Source of the DNA: Zygnema cylindricum
Taxonomy: Eukaryota; Streptophyta; Zygnematophyceae; Zygnematales; Zygnemataceae
Direction: 5' to 3'
Assembly (NCBI GenBank): GCA_037447655.1
Contig: JBBHKE010001895.1
Location: forward strand, 1 to 62,000
Length of the DNA stretch: 62,000 nucleotides
The position numbers and the translations under genes are program-made. Positions 34,016 to 60,700 of this stretch are shown in pieces. The notes under the pieces were generated by a model. The model worked only from the letters and a program-made list of their open reading frames with translations. It was not told the origin of the DNA and searched no databases. Within the stretch, counting starts at the first letter, position 1, and each line of letters begins with the position of its first letter.

Positions 34016-37000
34016 GTTTAATGGCAAGCTCCCTAGTCATTTCGGTTCAAACGTTCGCCAAGCACGGTTACAACGAAAGTTAATAAAAATCCAATAAGCT
34101 TCACTCTGGGATAAAAATAGTGTGTTAGATAACGCCTTGCGCTTTCTTACCACTCAAAAGCTTCTCAATCTCGTGCTACCAGTACAATATGTAATGTTAA
34201 ACATTAAAAAAAAAAAGACGAAGTTGAACCGCTTGGCAGAGTCTAAAATGCACATAAGTCGAACCTTGGTTTGAAGTCTTGCACGGTATGCAACTAATTT
34301 ATCGTCCTCATGCGTTGATGGAACTAATGCAAGAAGCTAAAGGAACCGCCAGTTGTACTATGCCACTGTACTTGTTTGGCGTATCTCAGACATCTTAAAT
34401 TGTGCACGGTTGTTGTTACCAAAACCTTTGGTGACTAAATTATGTTTTACAATGTGGCTTATTTTGAATCACGCACTTACATAGCTTTATTGGGCTTATT
34501 TGATGATTGCAAGTAAAAAAAACACTATTTAGAGTTAAGAGTGCTTAACTCTTAAAGTAACTGGTAGTGAGACATCTGTATAATATCTGTATATCAGCAT
34601 GATTTCGAACCGTCTGGGTGTAAGAGTGGAAAAAAAGGCAACATGACAATTGAACATGATATCTATTGAGTGAAACCTTGCACTTATTATAGTTCGCTTC
34701 TTAAGCTTCGGTGTCCCACTTTGGCGAAAACCAAGAACAAAAGACGAATGAAGATTGAACGGTAAACAAAAGATCCCACTAAAACCTCTCAAGTAAACAA
34801 ATTGAAACCAATATAATCATCATTACGACCATCAAAATAAATGCACAGGATCTCGACCATTGCATAGCCAGAGTCCATGGCTCGAGCAACATTTTGCGCC
34901 GACATGGTTTATGCAAACAATTTGAGGATGTGGAAGGCATAGTGGGTGACAAGTCTAAAGGGTGAAAAAAAAAGTAGGCAATGGAAAAGATAAGTTGTTC
35001 ACCATGGTGTTTGCTTTTTTATGTTTGCTTCGTTGAAACAATTTTTTTTGTGTGAAAGCTGGTTTTGGGTGTTTTTGGGGCAACATCACGAATGTTCTTA
35101 GTTGCGCAAAATTATGAATGTTTATCGTAATAACCCGTAAAAAAATGGGAAAATACATAGGTTTGATAAAGTTTGTAAACAGTTCCTATTGCGGATTGAG
35201 CCACAAACAATGCTAATACCAGAGTTTGACAGATACCGGAAAGTCAAACATCAGAGATATTATGCCCGAAGTATTGTGCAACTTTTGAAATCTAGAAGAC
35301 AACTTTTGAACTCAAGAAGACGACTTTTGAGCTCTGCAAGACGATTTTGAAGTCTTTAGAAGGCACATGTACATGTTTTATTCGGCTCTCTTTCCAATGG
35401 GTTGTATCCACGGTTCAATTCCACAATTTGAATCAAGAGGTCTGGGCGTATTTTAGGGTTTTCCTAAGAAGGAAGGAATTCCTCTAAGCGTGGGAAAGAA
35501 AACTTTACCTTAGTCCTAACCTCTTGGAGTGTCAATTATAGGAATATTTTTTTGGTACCAAAGACCCCACCTTCGGAAAGGACCGACCATGCTGTTCTCT
35601 GAACAGAGGACTCTTAGTCGCCACTGCGCCTCCCTCTCTCTCTCTCCCCCTCTCTTCCTCCATCTCTCGCAACTTCTACCCCACCCATTCTCTTTCTCCC
35701 CCTCTCTCTCTTTCTCCCACTCCTTGTTCCTCTCTCTTACGTTCACACCCTTAATCGCATTTCCCCGGTCTAGCTCTCACGGGAATGGGCTCAACAGATA
35801 TGGCATGATACGCATCACTAATTCCTCCTTTGTCGACTAATTTTTTTATAAAGATTTTGTTAAAACCACAGCTAATACTTTGTTCTTATTGGCCTTTCCA
35901 CAATATAACAATTGGACATGCGATCTTACCCTGTTTCCAAATAGCTTTAAGATATGAGGAGCACACCACACTAATTGAAAACTGTGCAACCTAAAGATAT
36001 CAAAATAATAAACTAAACGTGTCATAGTACTCAAGAAATTCAGCATGTAGAATATACTACTTGTGTCCTAAACAGTATATATTGACTAAGGTTATGTGAA
36101 TAAAATTCATTTACTAAACAATTTCCTAGATATAACAGATTTCAGAAATATAGCACATTGAACCCTGTGGATGCCTAAAGTACTATATTATATGTATGTA
36201 ATATAAAAATATTCACCTTTCTCGGTGAAACTCCAAGCGTGTTCAAAGGTATTCCCTATATTTGTCAAATATCGGCAACTATGATTTTATCCTAAAGCCT
36301 TAGATGACTGTTTAGACGAGTTCACAAGAACAAAGAGAAATTTACATAAAAGAGTATGAGGGAAAACTATAAGAAAAATGTATGACGACATATTCTAAGA
36401 AAGTTAAAATGCATCGAAAGCTCCTGCCATACAAATCGAGTGCTTAATGATGAAGTATGAAAGCTTTGATAACTTAACCATTCTTAGAAGCCAAATAAAT
36501 AACGACAAATACTCCCATGAAAGTTTTCACCAACGTACAAAACACATGAAGGATGTGAAACGTGAAAAAGTTGGAAGAAAGGAAAAAAGAAAGCAAGAGA
36601 AAAAGAGAGAAAAGGCCACACATGATATTCTTTAACAAAGATTTTTTCGTGGCTTTCGGTGGATTTGATTCTACCCTGTCCAACGGCACATGGCCTATGC
36701 CATATGTACAGTATTGGTCGTTGAGACCATACTTTTTTTAAAGTGATTTAGAACTAGCCTGTAGTATTGAGGGACAAATTAGGGTTTGAAGCCCAAATGA
36801 GGTTACCCATTTGGCTTCGCCAATTGGGACCCAATCGTGAATTGCTTGCGAAAATCAAATAAAAACAAAAGCCCAACAATATTTAGTGAAGATTTTTTTT
36901 TTTTTTTCATAACAACAAAATTTAGCGAACGTTTCTCAATTTGTTCCGTCGATCGAACGAATAACTAATTGCTCGACTATTAAAGCAAACAAACAATGAA

Positions 37001-37041
37001 AAAAGATGTGGAGAGAAAACGATTAACAATAAAACGAATGA
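34016..37041. other. Intergenic, no gene recognised
   Basis: The first 70 bp are the second half of duplication copy 2. A hairpin-like AAGAGTTAAGAGTGCTTAAC-TCTT lies at about 34530-34557. A CT-rich stretch runs 35628-35735 (CTCTCTCTCCCC type) and an A/G-rich run lies at 36555-36615. No exon of a recognised family was found on either strand. Confidence 0.4.
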
Positions 37042-37188
37042 CTAAGGGTCTTTCACTGTGGCTTTGATGACTTTCACCTCTTGGACTGGCCTGCAAAAAA
37101 TCGAAAGAAGTACATTGCTCATCAATACTAGTAATGTATGAATTAGAAGTATTGTTTTAAGCATTATTATTATTATTATTATAATTGC

Positions 37189-37221
<33 letters not shown>

Positions 37222-40200
37222 GAATAAACTGCATAACCGATGGTACGGATGGGAAAACAGTATGGTCATACAATTGCATGCATATGCAAATAAAGGACTA
37301 AAGTTTTAATCCACATTAGGGATTAATATTGCATCGGCTGTCCTATCGATAAACAACGATATCAATTTATGTGTCCTACCGATGATCGGCGATATCGATA
37401 TTATCGTATATCGATCGGTTGCTTGCTATCAGCCTGGCTGATATATGCTGATCATTCGATCATCGCCGATAATGTCAATAAACGGCGATAGGCGATATGT
37501 AGGTGTAATAACATACCTACTATTTGTGACGCCAAAGAAAACGTAGCGCAAAAGATACCTGGTTTACGTCCGCAAAAATATACGGTACCATAATTATTGA
37601 AAACTTTCCATCTTTTGTACGTCAGAATCGGTACACATTCCAAGCCGTAATTGTCAAACGTAAGATTTTTTGTAAAGGCGCATTAGAAAAAGTTTGTCTC
37701 TTTCTCCCCATCTGTATTGTTTGTAATTATTATATTTGTCACAGAAATCGAGTTTTAACTATAAAATACGATATATTTAGCAGACTGATAAACGGTGAAG
37801 GAGACCTCAAAAACACCGACTATGGATTGTCTATTTTTTCAGACCGATATGAATCCCATTGTCCACATAACTTTTTGTTAGTGAAACTATAGTCTACACT
37901 AATATACCTGGACCAAAAAATACTATGGTCAAGACTGAAGTGGTTAAAAACTTGTTTATTAAAAAAACACATTATTTTCTCATTAAAGACAGCCTCTAAA
38001 AGAAAAAGCAAAAGTTTGTTAGGACCCGCCCTGAAAAATATTTGAAAAACGTTTGAACAATATTAGTTTTTTTGGGGGGTGGAGGAGAAGGAGAGGGAGG
38101 GGGAGGGAATGGGTCGAATACGGAACTGAAATCCAACATACCTATCGTGTTTGTCCGTTTGCACATTTCCCATTCGCTTAACCACTTCCATTCCGTGCTT
38201 CACCCGCCCAAAAATAGTGTGTTTACCTACAAAAGTATATAATCCAGTCAACCAAGTCAAAATAAGTTCTAAAAATGATGAAATTGTAGTCCAAAACAAA
38301 GACTCGTGCTTTTCTCTTTCTAAGGTCCTTCACAATCCTTCTCGATCCTTCAGATGATGTCCTTCAAAGTAACAATAAAAAAATAAAAATAAAAAAAAAC
38401 TTACCGACTTGTGAACTACCAAACTAATTGATAAATGAAAACTAAAAACATTAAATCCAAAGAGGTGTCCATAAATTAAAGAAATTTGCGTTATCCGACG
38501 TTAAATTTTGGAGTACTAAAAGGTTAAAAGTGTTTATTCAAGAAAACTAATCAACCAGATTTTGAACCAAGAGAGTCTAATATGCCATTGGACATCTCTA
38601 CTTCACCTTACAATTTAAATTACTTCTGAGTTTTTGTAGTGATAGATGAGGGTTTTGGTAACAAAAAAAACTGAGTTATTTACCTTTCTCATGTCCTACT
38701 TTTCAGAGCTATTATAGAAATACAGGACTTCACCGTATCTGGTTAGTAACCTACTTTCGCCTACTTCATTACTAAGTAATAAAACAAAACCTTCACTCAC
38801 CATCAAGCCACGGAGTCGGGGCAAGAGTGATAAAAAACTGACTTCCATTTGTATTTGGTCCGGAATTTGCCATGGACAAAATTCCTGCCCCTGTATGTTT
38901 CAATTCTTGAGTGATTTCGTCCTCGAATTTCGCACTGTTGGAGAGTCATCGCCAAGAAAAAACAAGTTAAATAAACTGTGTACAATCAGCATGGTAATTA
39001 ATGTCACTGGCTTTATAAAATCTGTTCAATTTTGTTCAAGATTTTACACCAACTGCCTTGAAAAAAACAATACTAGATTCAGGAGACGCACAAAAAAAAC
39101 GACAAAAGTTGAGTCAAAATTTGACCAGCACATTCAATCATATTGATTTAAAATGTCTTACGCGACATTCTGACTCAGCAGAAACAATACGCGTAAAAAC
39201 AGATAAACAACAGGATCAATAAATGGACTTCTCGCATACCGTGAAATACTCAGAAAAAGTAAAATACCGTGAAACACTCAGAAAAAGTAAAAAAACAGAA
39301 AAAAAATGCTATGGTGCCTGCAGCAGAAGTTATAAAAAAAAAGAAAAAAAAAGGCTGGCGTTCTTTAAGGCTAAAGATAAAACCTCATGTGGATTGCAAC
39401 TCTAAAAGTTACTTTGTTAAAGATCCATGATGCTAATTCAATATCAAGGAACCTGAGCATTCAGGTGGTATTCGACCCTGAATATTCATAAACCGATATA
39501 ACTACCCATACATTTATACCACTTTATAACCGCATCTTAAACACATACCCATATATGGATTCACCACCTCGTCCGGTGCCTGTTGGATCTCCCCCTTGTA
39601 CCATAAACTCCTGCAAATGATGCCTCAACTACCACTAAGAAAGCTGCCACAACATCCCAACATATACATTCGGACAATTTCAACCTTTCTACATTTACGA
39701 TGATTTCAACGTTAAACATTAAAACATTTCAACAATTTCAATCATTTCAAGATTTTGAGATTTGAAAGTTTCAGATGTCAAAGTTCCAATATCCTAACAT
39801 TTCAACATAAGTTAACACTTGAGAGTTTCAAATATTGAAAGACGTAACAGTTACCACAATTCAAGACTATAACAATTTAATAATGAACAGTTTAAGCACT
39901 GCGACGATTTGATTAGTTTCAAAAAACTCTAGCTTTTTACAAATTTAAGCATTTTGATATTTCATGCAACATTGCAAGCCTGTTACACTTACAAAAGCAT
40001 CTTTGCCAAAACAAATTCTGAAAATTCTTGGGTGGATAGAAGCTGGCGTTTCACGATGGATACTTTAAATGATCTAATTATCGTCTAGGAAATAACAATA
40101 ACATGGCAATACCAAAAGCACGTGACCAAAAGACTGGACCGAAACATGAAACAGAATTAGCTTAGCTTTGTTTGAAAAGAAAAAATAAGATTCAGCACTA

Positions 40201-41566
40201 CAAATAAAAAGAAAATATCCTGTAGAACGGAGGCTGAAAGAAACAAATAAACAAAACATCACAAAGTACACAGCAAACATTAGCAGAGTGAAAACGACTC
40301 TCCTTTTAAACATTTGAGCAACCAGAGTGGTTGTAGAAAATTTTTAGACGGTAAAGCCCCAGTTTTTGAGCCCATTCCTTTGCACAAAAGCAGTAAGTAA
40401 TGTACCTTAATCACCCTATGGAAAATTGTTCCGTTGTAATAATTTCTCCTCGCCAACTCAACAAAATTGCGACAAGTCTTTGGAGAATGATTTTTGTACA
40501 ACTGTTACCACAAGACATCATTGACCAATCAATTGAACACGTGAAGACCACAGACGACAAGTTCCCTGTAATATTTATCTCAAGTTAACCCCGTTAGCAC
40601 ACATGTGAACATATTGGCATAAATCATTTTTAACTACAACGAGCTTCATAGTCTTGCTAGCACTTTGATTGTATACACCTTACATCGCTATTAGATTAGT
40701 GAATTATTAGTGTTAAGACTTTAAAAGAATAAACTACACTAAATTATGTTTTGCCACATGGCTCATTGCGGGCCACTGAACTAAATAGTGTTTTTAACGC
40801 TAATATATGATTTGAAGTAAGAAAACAGGCATTCGAATTAGAATGTTTAACTCTCATAGCGATAGGCAGCATAGTTCTGAAAAACATGGTGAAAACGAAG
40901 TCCTGTGGTGAATCCTAATTCCAATACACACTGCAAAGTCTGTGCTTTGTTACACGAATAAATAAATAAAAGATAATACCAAATTGCAAACTTAGCAGCA
41001 TTATCCATCAATATTAATGTGGAAACAATAATTCCTTGGAACGACAGTTATGTCATTCTTGAAGGTATCAAGTATTAAATAGTTTATTCTATTTATAGTA
41101 TTAACCCCGCACACGTGATAGGATGGGATTCCTACATGATTTAGTTTTAAACTCACATTTATATCAGATACTCTTGAAAGAGTGTCACATCCTGAAACAG
41201 AGAGTAATCCAAATCTAAGATATAAATCTTCAGACAGAGTGACGAAGAGAAGCAATACTTTATATATTATTAACGCCATTTTTTTTGACTAAATTCATTT
41301 TACTAACGCCATTTCTTTTGACTAAATGTCTTTGTACTAAGTTCTTTTGACTATCAACGACAACAAAAACATTTTTTTCAACTATATGCGGTTACAGTTT
41401 ATTTATTTTTAACAATGGCATCTCTTAGGAGGTATTCATCATGAAAAAGAGGAAATTAAAGAAACAGGACATAAATTTATGGTTCATATTTTTGTAACAT
41501 AGTTACCTCGATGGTAATGGATCCCATACTGGTCTCAAACGTCACTTCCGCAGGCTCTGAAGCCAT
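37042..41566 (-). CDS. PPIL1: PPIL1-type cyclophilin (peptidyl-prolyl isomerase)
   Basis: Six exons on the minus strand: 41566-41507, 40501-40406, 39610-39549, 38934-38801, 38226-38142 and 37090-37042, giving 161 aa, the length expected of PPIL1 (plant CYP18-2). The family is a spliceosome-associated cyclophilin that isomerises Xaa-Pro bonds, normally nuclear. Catalytic signatures are all present: FHRVIK (Arg49), [15 protein letters not shown] (Gln57), [19 protein letters not shown], and [12 protein letters not shown] with the Trp and His. The N-terminus [20 protein letters not shown] lacks a targeting peptide and fits PPIL1 better than PPIL3. All introns are GT...AG with matching phases. It is divergent to the RsmB gene with 731 bp between the two start codons. 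Confidence 0.95.
37165..37221. repeat. (TTA)n microsatellite in cyclophilin intron 5
   Basis: Two runs of the trinucleotide ATT (about 6 and 11 copies) separated by ATAATTGCT. Confidence 0.85.
37325..37500. repeat. GATA/TATCG-rich palindromic cluster in cyclophilin intron 5
   Basis: More than fifteen GATA or TATC tetramers within about 175 bp, with short palindromes such as CGATATCG, TATCGATA-like words and ATCGATCGG. Probably a small repeat. No function can be assigned. Confidence 0.5.
40674..40873. mobile_element. MITE-family copy (200 bp) in cyclophilin intron 1
   Basis: Left TACACCTTACATCGCTATTA; right end CTCATAGCGATAGGCAGCATA, an imperfect inverse. The interior has TTATTAGTGTTAAGAC and TAGTGTTTTTAACGCTAAT. 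It lies between exons 2 and 1 of the cyclophilin gene. Confidence 0.7.
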
Positions 41567-42297
41567 ATTGAAACTTAAAAACTGAAACTAGCCTACAGGT
41601 TTAGGTCTTAAGCAATGCTCAACCCTAATTTCCAATTTCAGCTTCAATTCTCAAGTTTCACTTCAAGTAGACACTATAACCAACTTTCGACTGTTGATTA
41701 AATATTATATCCAATACAATCTTGAACTTAACGTTGTGACAATTTCCATGGCGATATACTTCCAAAAAAATATTTCTTGAAGCTTCCACACGTGTAAGTT
41801 TAATTATTATTAAGCAAACCAGGAGCTTTCCATGAATTGCTTTTGACAGTGCGATTCTAAAAGCCACATTCTAAAAGTGCGATTATTTCGTACGAAAATT
41901 GCGCGAAATCAACATATGCCGATATTCCTTTCGTCCTTTATGTAAAATCGTGACGTGACAGAAGATACGTGCGTCCTTTTTACCGTACGATACCTTCTTT
42001 AGCCATTGTTGTGAGAAACAAGCTGCTGTAAAATTGAAATTCACTCATGTTACTTTCAGTCTGCAGCCACTAATCAAGAAAAAGAGAGGCTGCTCTTCTT
42101 TTCCTTTGTCCAATAATCCAATTCAAACTCCTAGCCATCAGCTATCTCCGGCTCCTCTCTCTTTCCCTCCCCTTTCAGTTTTCTATCATAATTAACCAAT
42201 TTTTAATCAAGGTAGCAAGTTTTAGACATAATTATCTCAAACTTAAATTTTTTTGAAGAGTAAAATCTAGAGCATTTGAACCATTCAAACCCTAAAA
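41567..42297. promoter_or_regulatory. Divergent promoter region between cyclophilin and RsmB genes
   Basis: 731 bp separate the two start codons, so both promoters must lie here or extend into each other. No convincing TATA box is seen. A telo-box AAACCCTAA (42287-42295) sits two bases before the RsmB ATG; this motif is common upstream of plant ribosome-biogenesis and translation genes. The boundary is functional inference. Confidence 0.5.
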
Positions 42298-56529
<14,232 letters not shown>

Positions 56530-58373
56530 CTGACACTAAAAAAATTAGACACTACAATTTTAAGACATTAAAAAAAAAAAATTGGTCTAGACACGGAAAC
56601 TGAAAAGTTTTTTAGTTTCAGCTTTAGATATAGTTTGTTGTAAGTTATCAGGAGACTATGAAGTTTTTTTGAGATTAAATGCTCAATTATTATTATTATT
56701 ATTATTATTATTATGATGTTGCTGGTGATCTTGAGAAAAGTTGCAAATGTGTGTGGTAAAGAATAATTGTTTGGGAAATGAGTCAAATCTGGTTCCATTT
56801 TGGATTTGTAGGGCCTAACTTTGAAAGATTTTATTAAAATAAGAAAAGAGACTAAACTCATTTTGGTGCCATTAATGATGTTAAACCCTAAAAAGCCCTA
56901 TTAATGATATCAATGTCATTAGACATATCTTAGCCGTCAAAATTGATCTGACGACCATGATGTGATGAAGCTGGTGTGAGTGGTAATTATGTTTCGGGTT
57001 CCCTCATGAACATTTGGTATTTTCCTTCCGACTGTGACAATAACTTTTTAGTTTTTATAACGATGTTATAATCTATTGATGAGAATAAACTGCCTGCATT
57101 TTAAAATATCATTGTGACTTTTGTTCTGAAATGCTGAAGAGTGGGGTTAGTTATGTTTTTGTAACCTTCAGCATCTTTTTAGGATTGGCTATTGCATCAG
57201 AGTAGTGAAGGCCAATCATAAACAGACTATCGTTTTATTGATCAGGTCGAATTCAATCAGTCCCTATACATGTTAATGGCGAGCTGCAAATAAATTTTAG
57301 GAATGTCATTTGCTGTCTTTCTCTTCTCCCTCCCTATATCTCTCTCTCTATGCATAAATTCTGCATCAGAGGTAGGCTAGCCGTACACCAATTTGATATG
57401 AAGGTTGTTTTTCTATTCCACCAATATGATTTTGTTAAATGCCCCACCCAAGACCGAAGTGACATCAAGCCAAAAAAGTGACGTATGTTATTCTGGTTTA
57501 TAGACAAATCTGATAACTCTGCTTCTTAAATTCAATGGGAGCACAATGAACAACAAGTTAATGGAAAAGGGCCTCTTCTTAAGAAATCTTGTGAATATTT
57601 GTCGTTGCATCCGTATGGTCAATGCTGTGCAGGCCAACTATCTACTCCACATGGGCTGACAGTCTACTTATGAATTGACGTTTAATATACATCATACTGA
57701 GTTTTAGGAAGTCACTCAATCCCCCATTGTTATTCGATCCGTCCAACAATTCGGACGATTCCTTTTTTCAGCGGAAAACCTCACCGTCAACGTCAGTACT
57801 TCAGCGTGTACTACAATTTGACGTCTCCTTGAAATAGTTGGTAAAGAACAGTCGGTTTTGAACATTTATAATGGGCAGTGAAGATTGTTGTACGACTGCA
57901 GCCGTCGTTATTAAATATTTTCATAATTTCGACATTTTAACCAAAAGCAATGTGACAGCTCTGCTAATCGTTGTTTATATAGTAGACTGTCGCTCCTTTG
58001 AAATAGTTTCTAATATCTCCCCATGTTCCCCCAAATTGTCCTCAAATTTGACAAAAAATATTTAATAACAATCAAAAAGATGCACATGTTCAAGGACCCA
58101 TCAGCATGCAGTTTCGTACCCTCTTTCATAGTAATTGCCCATCCACAGAGAGAGAGAAAGGATAGAGAGGGATATGTTTGTGTGATGTGCACATTGAAAC
58201 ACAGTTGCCTGTAAAGAAGCTCTCCATTTCTTGAGTAGCTGATAACTTACAGGTCAATAGGATGAAGATCAAAACTAAAATGTGTTCTACTCCATTATAC
58301 AATTCACATACTCAAATCTAAAAAGTATTCCTGTCCTATATAAACTGACTACCAACTGACTGAAAATTTTAAC
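56530..58373. other. Intergenic between convergent RsmB and LHCB5 genes
   Basis: The two genes are tail to tail. It contains an (ATT)n run at about 56689-56714. No further gene, tRNA or clear transposon was recognised. The 3' UTRs of both genes should lie here. Confidence 0.5.
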
Positions 58374-60220
58374 TTAAAGAGAAGGAAGACGCTCGGCCTC
58401 TCCTCGGAGGACTGTGAGAAGGTTGTTTCCGAATGGGTCACTCAAGTGCTTTGCCAAGTTCTCAACTGGTCCCTCACCAGTGACGTAAGCTTGCAAGAAG
58501 AATCCGAGCATGGAGAACATAGCCAAACGTCCGTTCTTAATCTCCTTCACCTTAAGAAGAGCGAAGGTGTCGGGGTCCTTGGCCAAACCCAAGGGGTCGA
58601 AGGAACCTCCGGGGTGGAGGGTATCCAAGCCCTGAATAACAAAGTACAAGTACGATTTTAATCAGACATAATAATGACATGTAATGTGCAATCATGACAA
58701 AAAGAGACCTAGTTTTTCTTACAAAGTAATTACATAGCAATTAGAGGGAAACAAGAAAGCAAAGCCGGAACAAGAGAACAAAAATGAGATACGCATAGTT
58801 AACAAATGGCTTACAGTTCCAAGAGGAGATTTGTTTGTGGCTCTGTAGTACTCAGCTCCACCGACAAGTACGACCTCAGCAATGACAGCAGCTGCGAGGT
58901 TAATAGGGATAGAGAGACCGAAGTATTGAAGGGTGTTTCCATCCAACAACAAGGCACCAGTCTGCAAAGAAGCAGAGTAGGAAGTCAGTCTACAGACGCA
59001 AGTAAACAGCATTCACTGGTTGCAATCAGTCCACAGACAACAGCAATTGCAAGAAAAAGACTCAACATTTTGTAATCAGTAAACAAAATCGAACAGTGCA
59101 CGATTCAGAAGTGAACTGACCTTGAACCACACGGCCTCAGGTCCGCAAACGGCACCGTATTTGTTGAATGCCTCAGGGAGGATGAATCCAGCAGCTCCCA
59201 ACATAGCCCATCGGGCGTGGATCAGCTCATAGGCCTGGTACCTGCGGTAAAGACAATGTGTTGTAAGACATTAGTAAGGTAAACAGCAAAGAAGTAATTC
59301 CCCAGCCAATGAAAAAACAATGGAGATGAAGGTGCATTTGATGCAAAAGTTGAGTTATTTACTTGGCGAAGTCCTCTGGCTTCTTTCCGAGACCAAAAGG
59401 ATCGAATCCATAGCTGCATTGACATTGAGAGCGCCACGATTAGTAACTTAGATAGTATACCTACTACATTACAAAATAACGCTCAGAAAAACGAATACAG
59501 CGAATTTGATATTATATGAAACTTACTCTCCGGCGACCTCTCCGTTGAGGTACTCTGGGATTTCAGATGCATCCAAAAGTCCATTGGGCAAGTAGATTCT
59601 GCGGTCGGGACCTGTACAATTAAAAAAAACAAAGTGAGAGAATGTATGTGCAAAAGGCTAAAATGGTTCCTGAAAGGTAATGATGACACCATACACCATT
59701 GTAGAGAATACAATGCAATCTGATTTTCCATGACCACTGAACGAAACGACCAGCTGCTCAGGGAAATCCTAAACGAATTCGGTAAAAATTAGACCGCGTC
59801 GATTATTTCTTCCGTGAATTAAACATGGAAAAACCTTATCCTACAGAATGAACAGTAGAGTGGCCATTACAGAGCGGGAAAAACAAAAGTATTTAGGTAT
59901 TCTTGTTGTGCCTATCTGCACCGTCAACTGCTCAACAGAGTACTCCTCCGGCCAGTAAATATAGCGGAAAAATAAATTAGAAACTCGAGCCGATGAAAGA
60001 AGAATATTAACTTACCATACCACTTGGCCAACTCTGCGTCAGCTGGAGCAACTGGCTTGGGGGCAGCTTTGGGCGCTGCCTTCTTCTTGGAGAAGAGAGC
60101 AACAGTCTGTCCGGCAGTTGCTGAAACTGCAACCTGCCTGGAAGGAGCAGCAGGTGCCAAGTTCTGGCCAAGGAATCCGCTCTTAAGAGCGACTGCCGAG
60201 CGAGAAGCGACGGCGGCCAT
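58374..60220 (-). CDS. LHCB5: Chlorophyll a/b-binding protein CP26 (LHCB5)
   Basis: Minor antenna of photosystem II, linking LHCII trimers to the core in the thylakoid membrane. Six exons on the minus strand: 60220-60016, 59611-59527, 59413-59363, 59241-59121, 58961-58815 and 58631-58374. They splice without interruption to 288 aa, and all junctions are GT...AG. Residues 1 to about 45 are a Ser/Ala-rich transit peptide. Helix B has [15 protein letters not shown], the middle helix [13 protein letters not shown] and helix [17 protein letters not shown], with the paired Glu/Arg and chlorophyll-binding His/Asn. The C-terminus [19 protein letters not shown] and [19 protein letters not shown] identify CP26 rather than CP29 or LHCII. 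The start is the ATG at 60220 in GCAGCAATGGCC. The codons are GC-richer than the surroundings, as is common for highly expressed Lhc genes. Confidence 0.97.
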
Positions 60221-60700
60221 TGCTGCAGAGATTGTCAAAATCTTTGAAGCTTGTTACAAGTTACAAGACGGAGGATTGGACTTGCAGAGCTACAAACTTT
60301 GATGTAGGGTTCATTGGACTATAATTTCTACATGATCTTATTGCAGAGGATGAAGGGTTATCGGTGCATCACGTTCTCAGTGATGTTTTGAAGCGAAAAG
60401 GATGCAAACGAAGTAACAGGATTGGCTGTCTAGGGATACATCATTCCGTATCATGAGGAAAGGATGTTCAACCTGATGTAAACGGATGTGGTGATAGATG
60501 TACGGCAGGAGCGATGTGATGTGGCATACAGTCCATAAGGATTGGCTGAGAGAGGGCGCATATCCGTGCACATCCAATGACGGCTAAGGTAGTGAGAGAT
60601 GGCGATGACGCAGAGGGCACTGGCGGATCCAAAGGTGGACCTAGAACTGGTAGTGGCCATGTGTTCTACGATGCGGTATGACTACAGTTCAGGACTGTAT
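60221..60700 (-). promoter_or_regulatory. Presumed LHCB5 promoter and 5' UTR
   Basis: Read on the minus strand, the upstream sequence contains CCAAT boxes (AGTCCAATGAACC near 60315, CAGCCAATCC near 60540, and the inverse ATTGGA near 60572) and a GATAA word (CCGATAACCC near 60360) of the kind found in light-regulated Lhc promoters. An open frame at 60451-60660 is not supported as a gene. No experimental basis. Confidence 0.35.

Noticed and set aside
60451-60660. 69-codon frame upstream of LHCB5
   Set aside because: No family resemblance, and it overlaps CCAAT-like promoter motifs; treated as promoter sequence.
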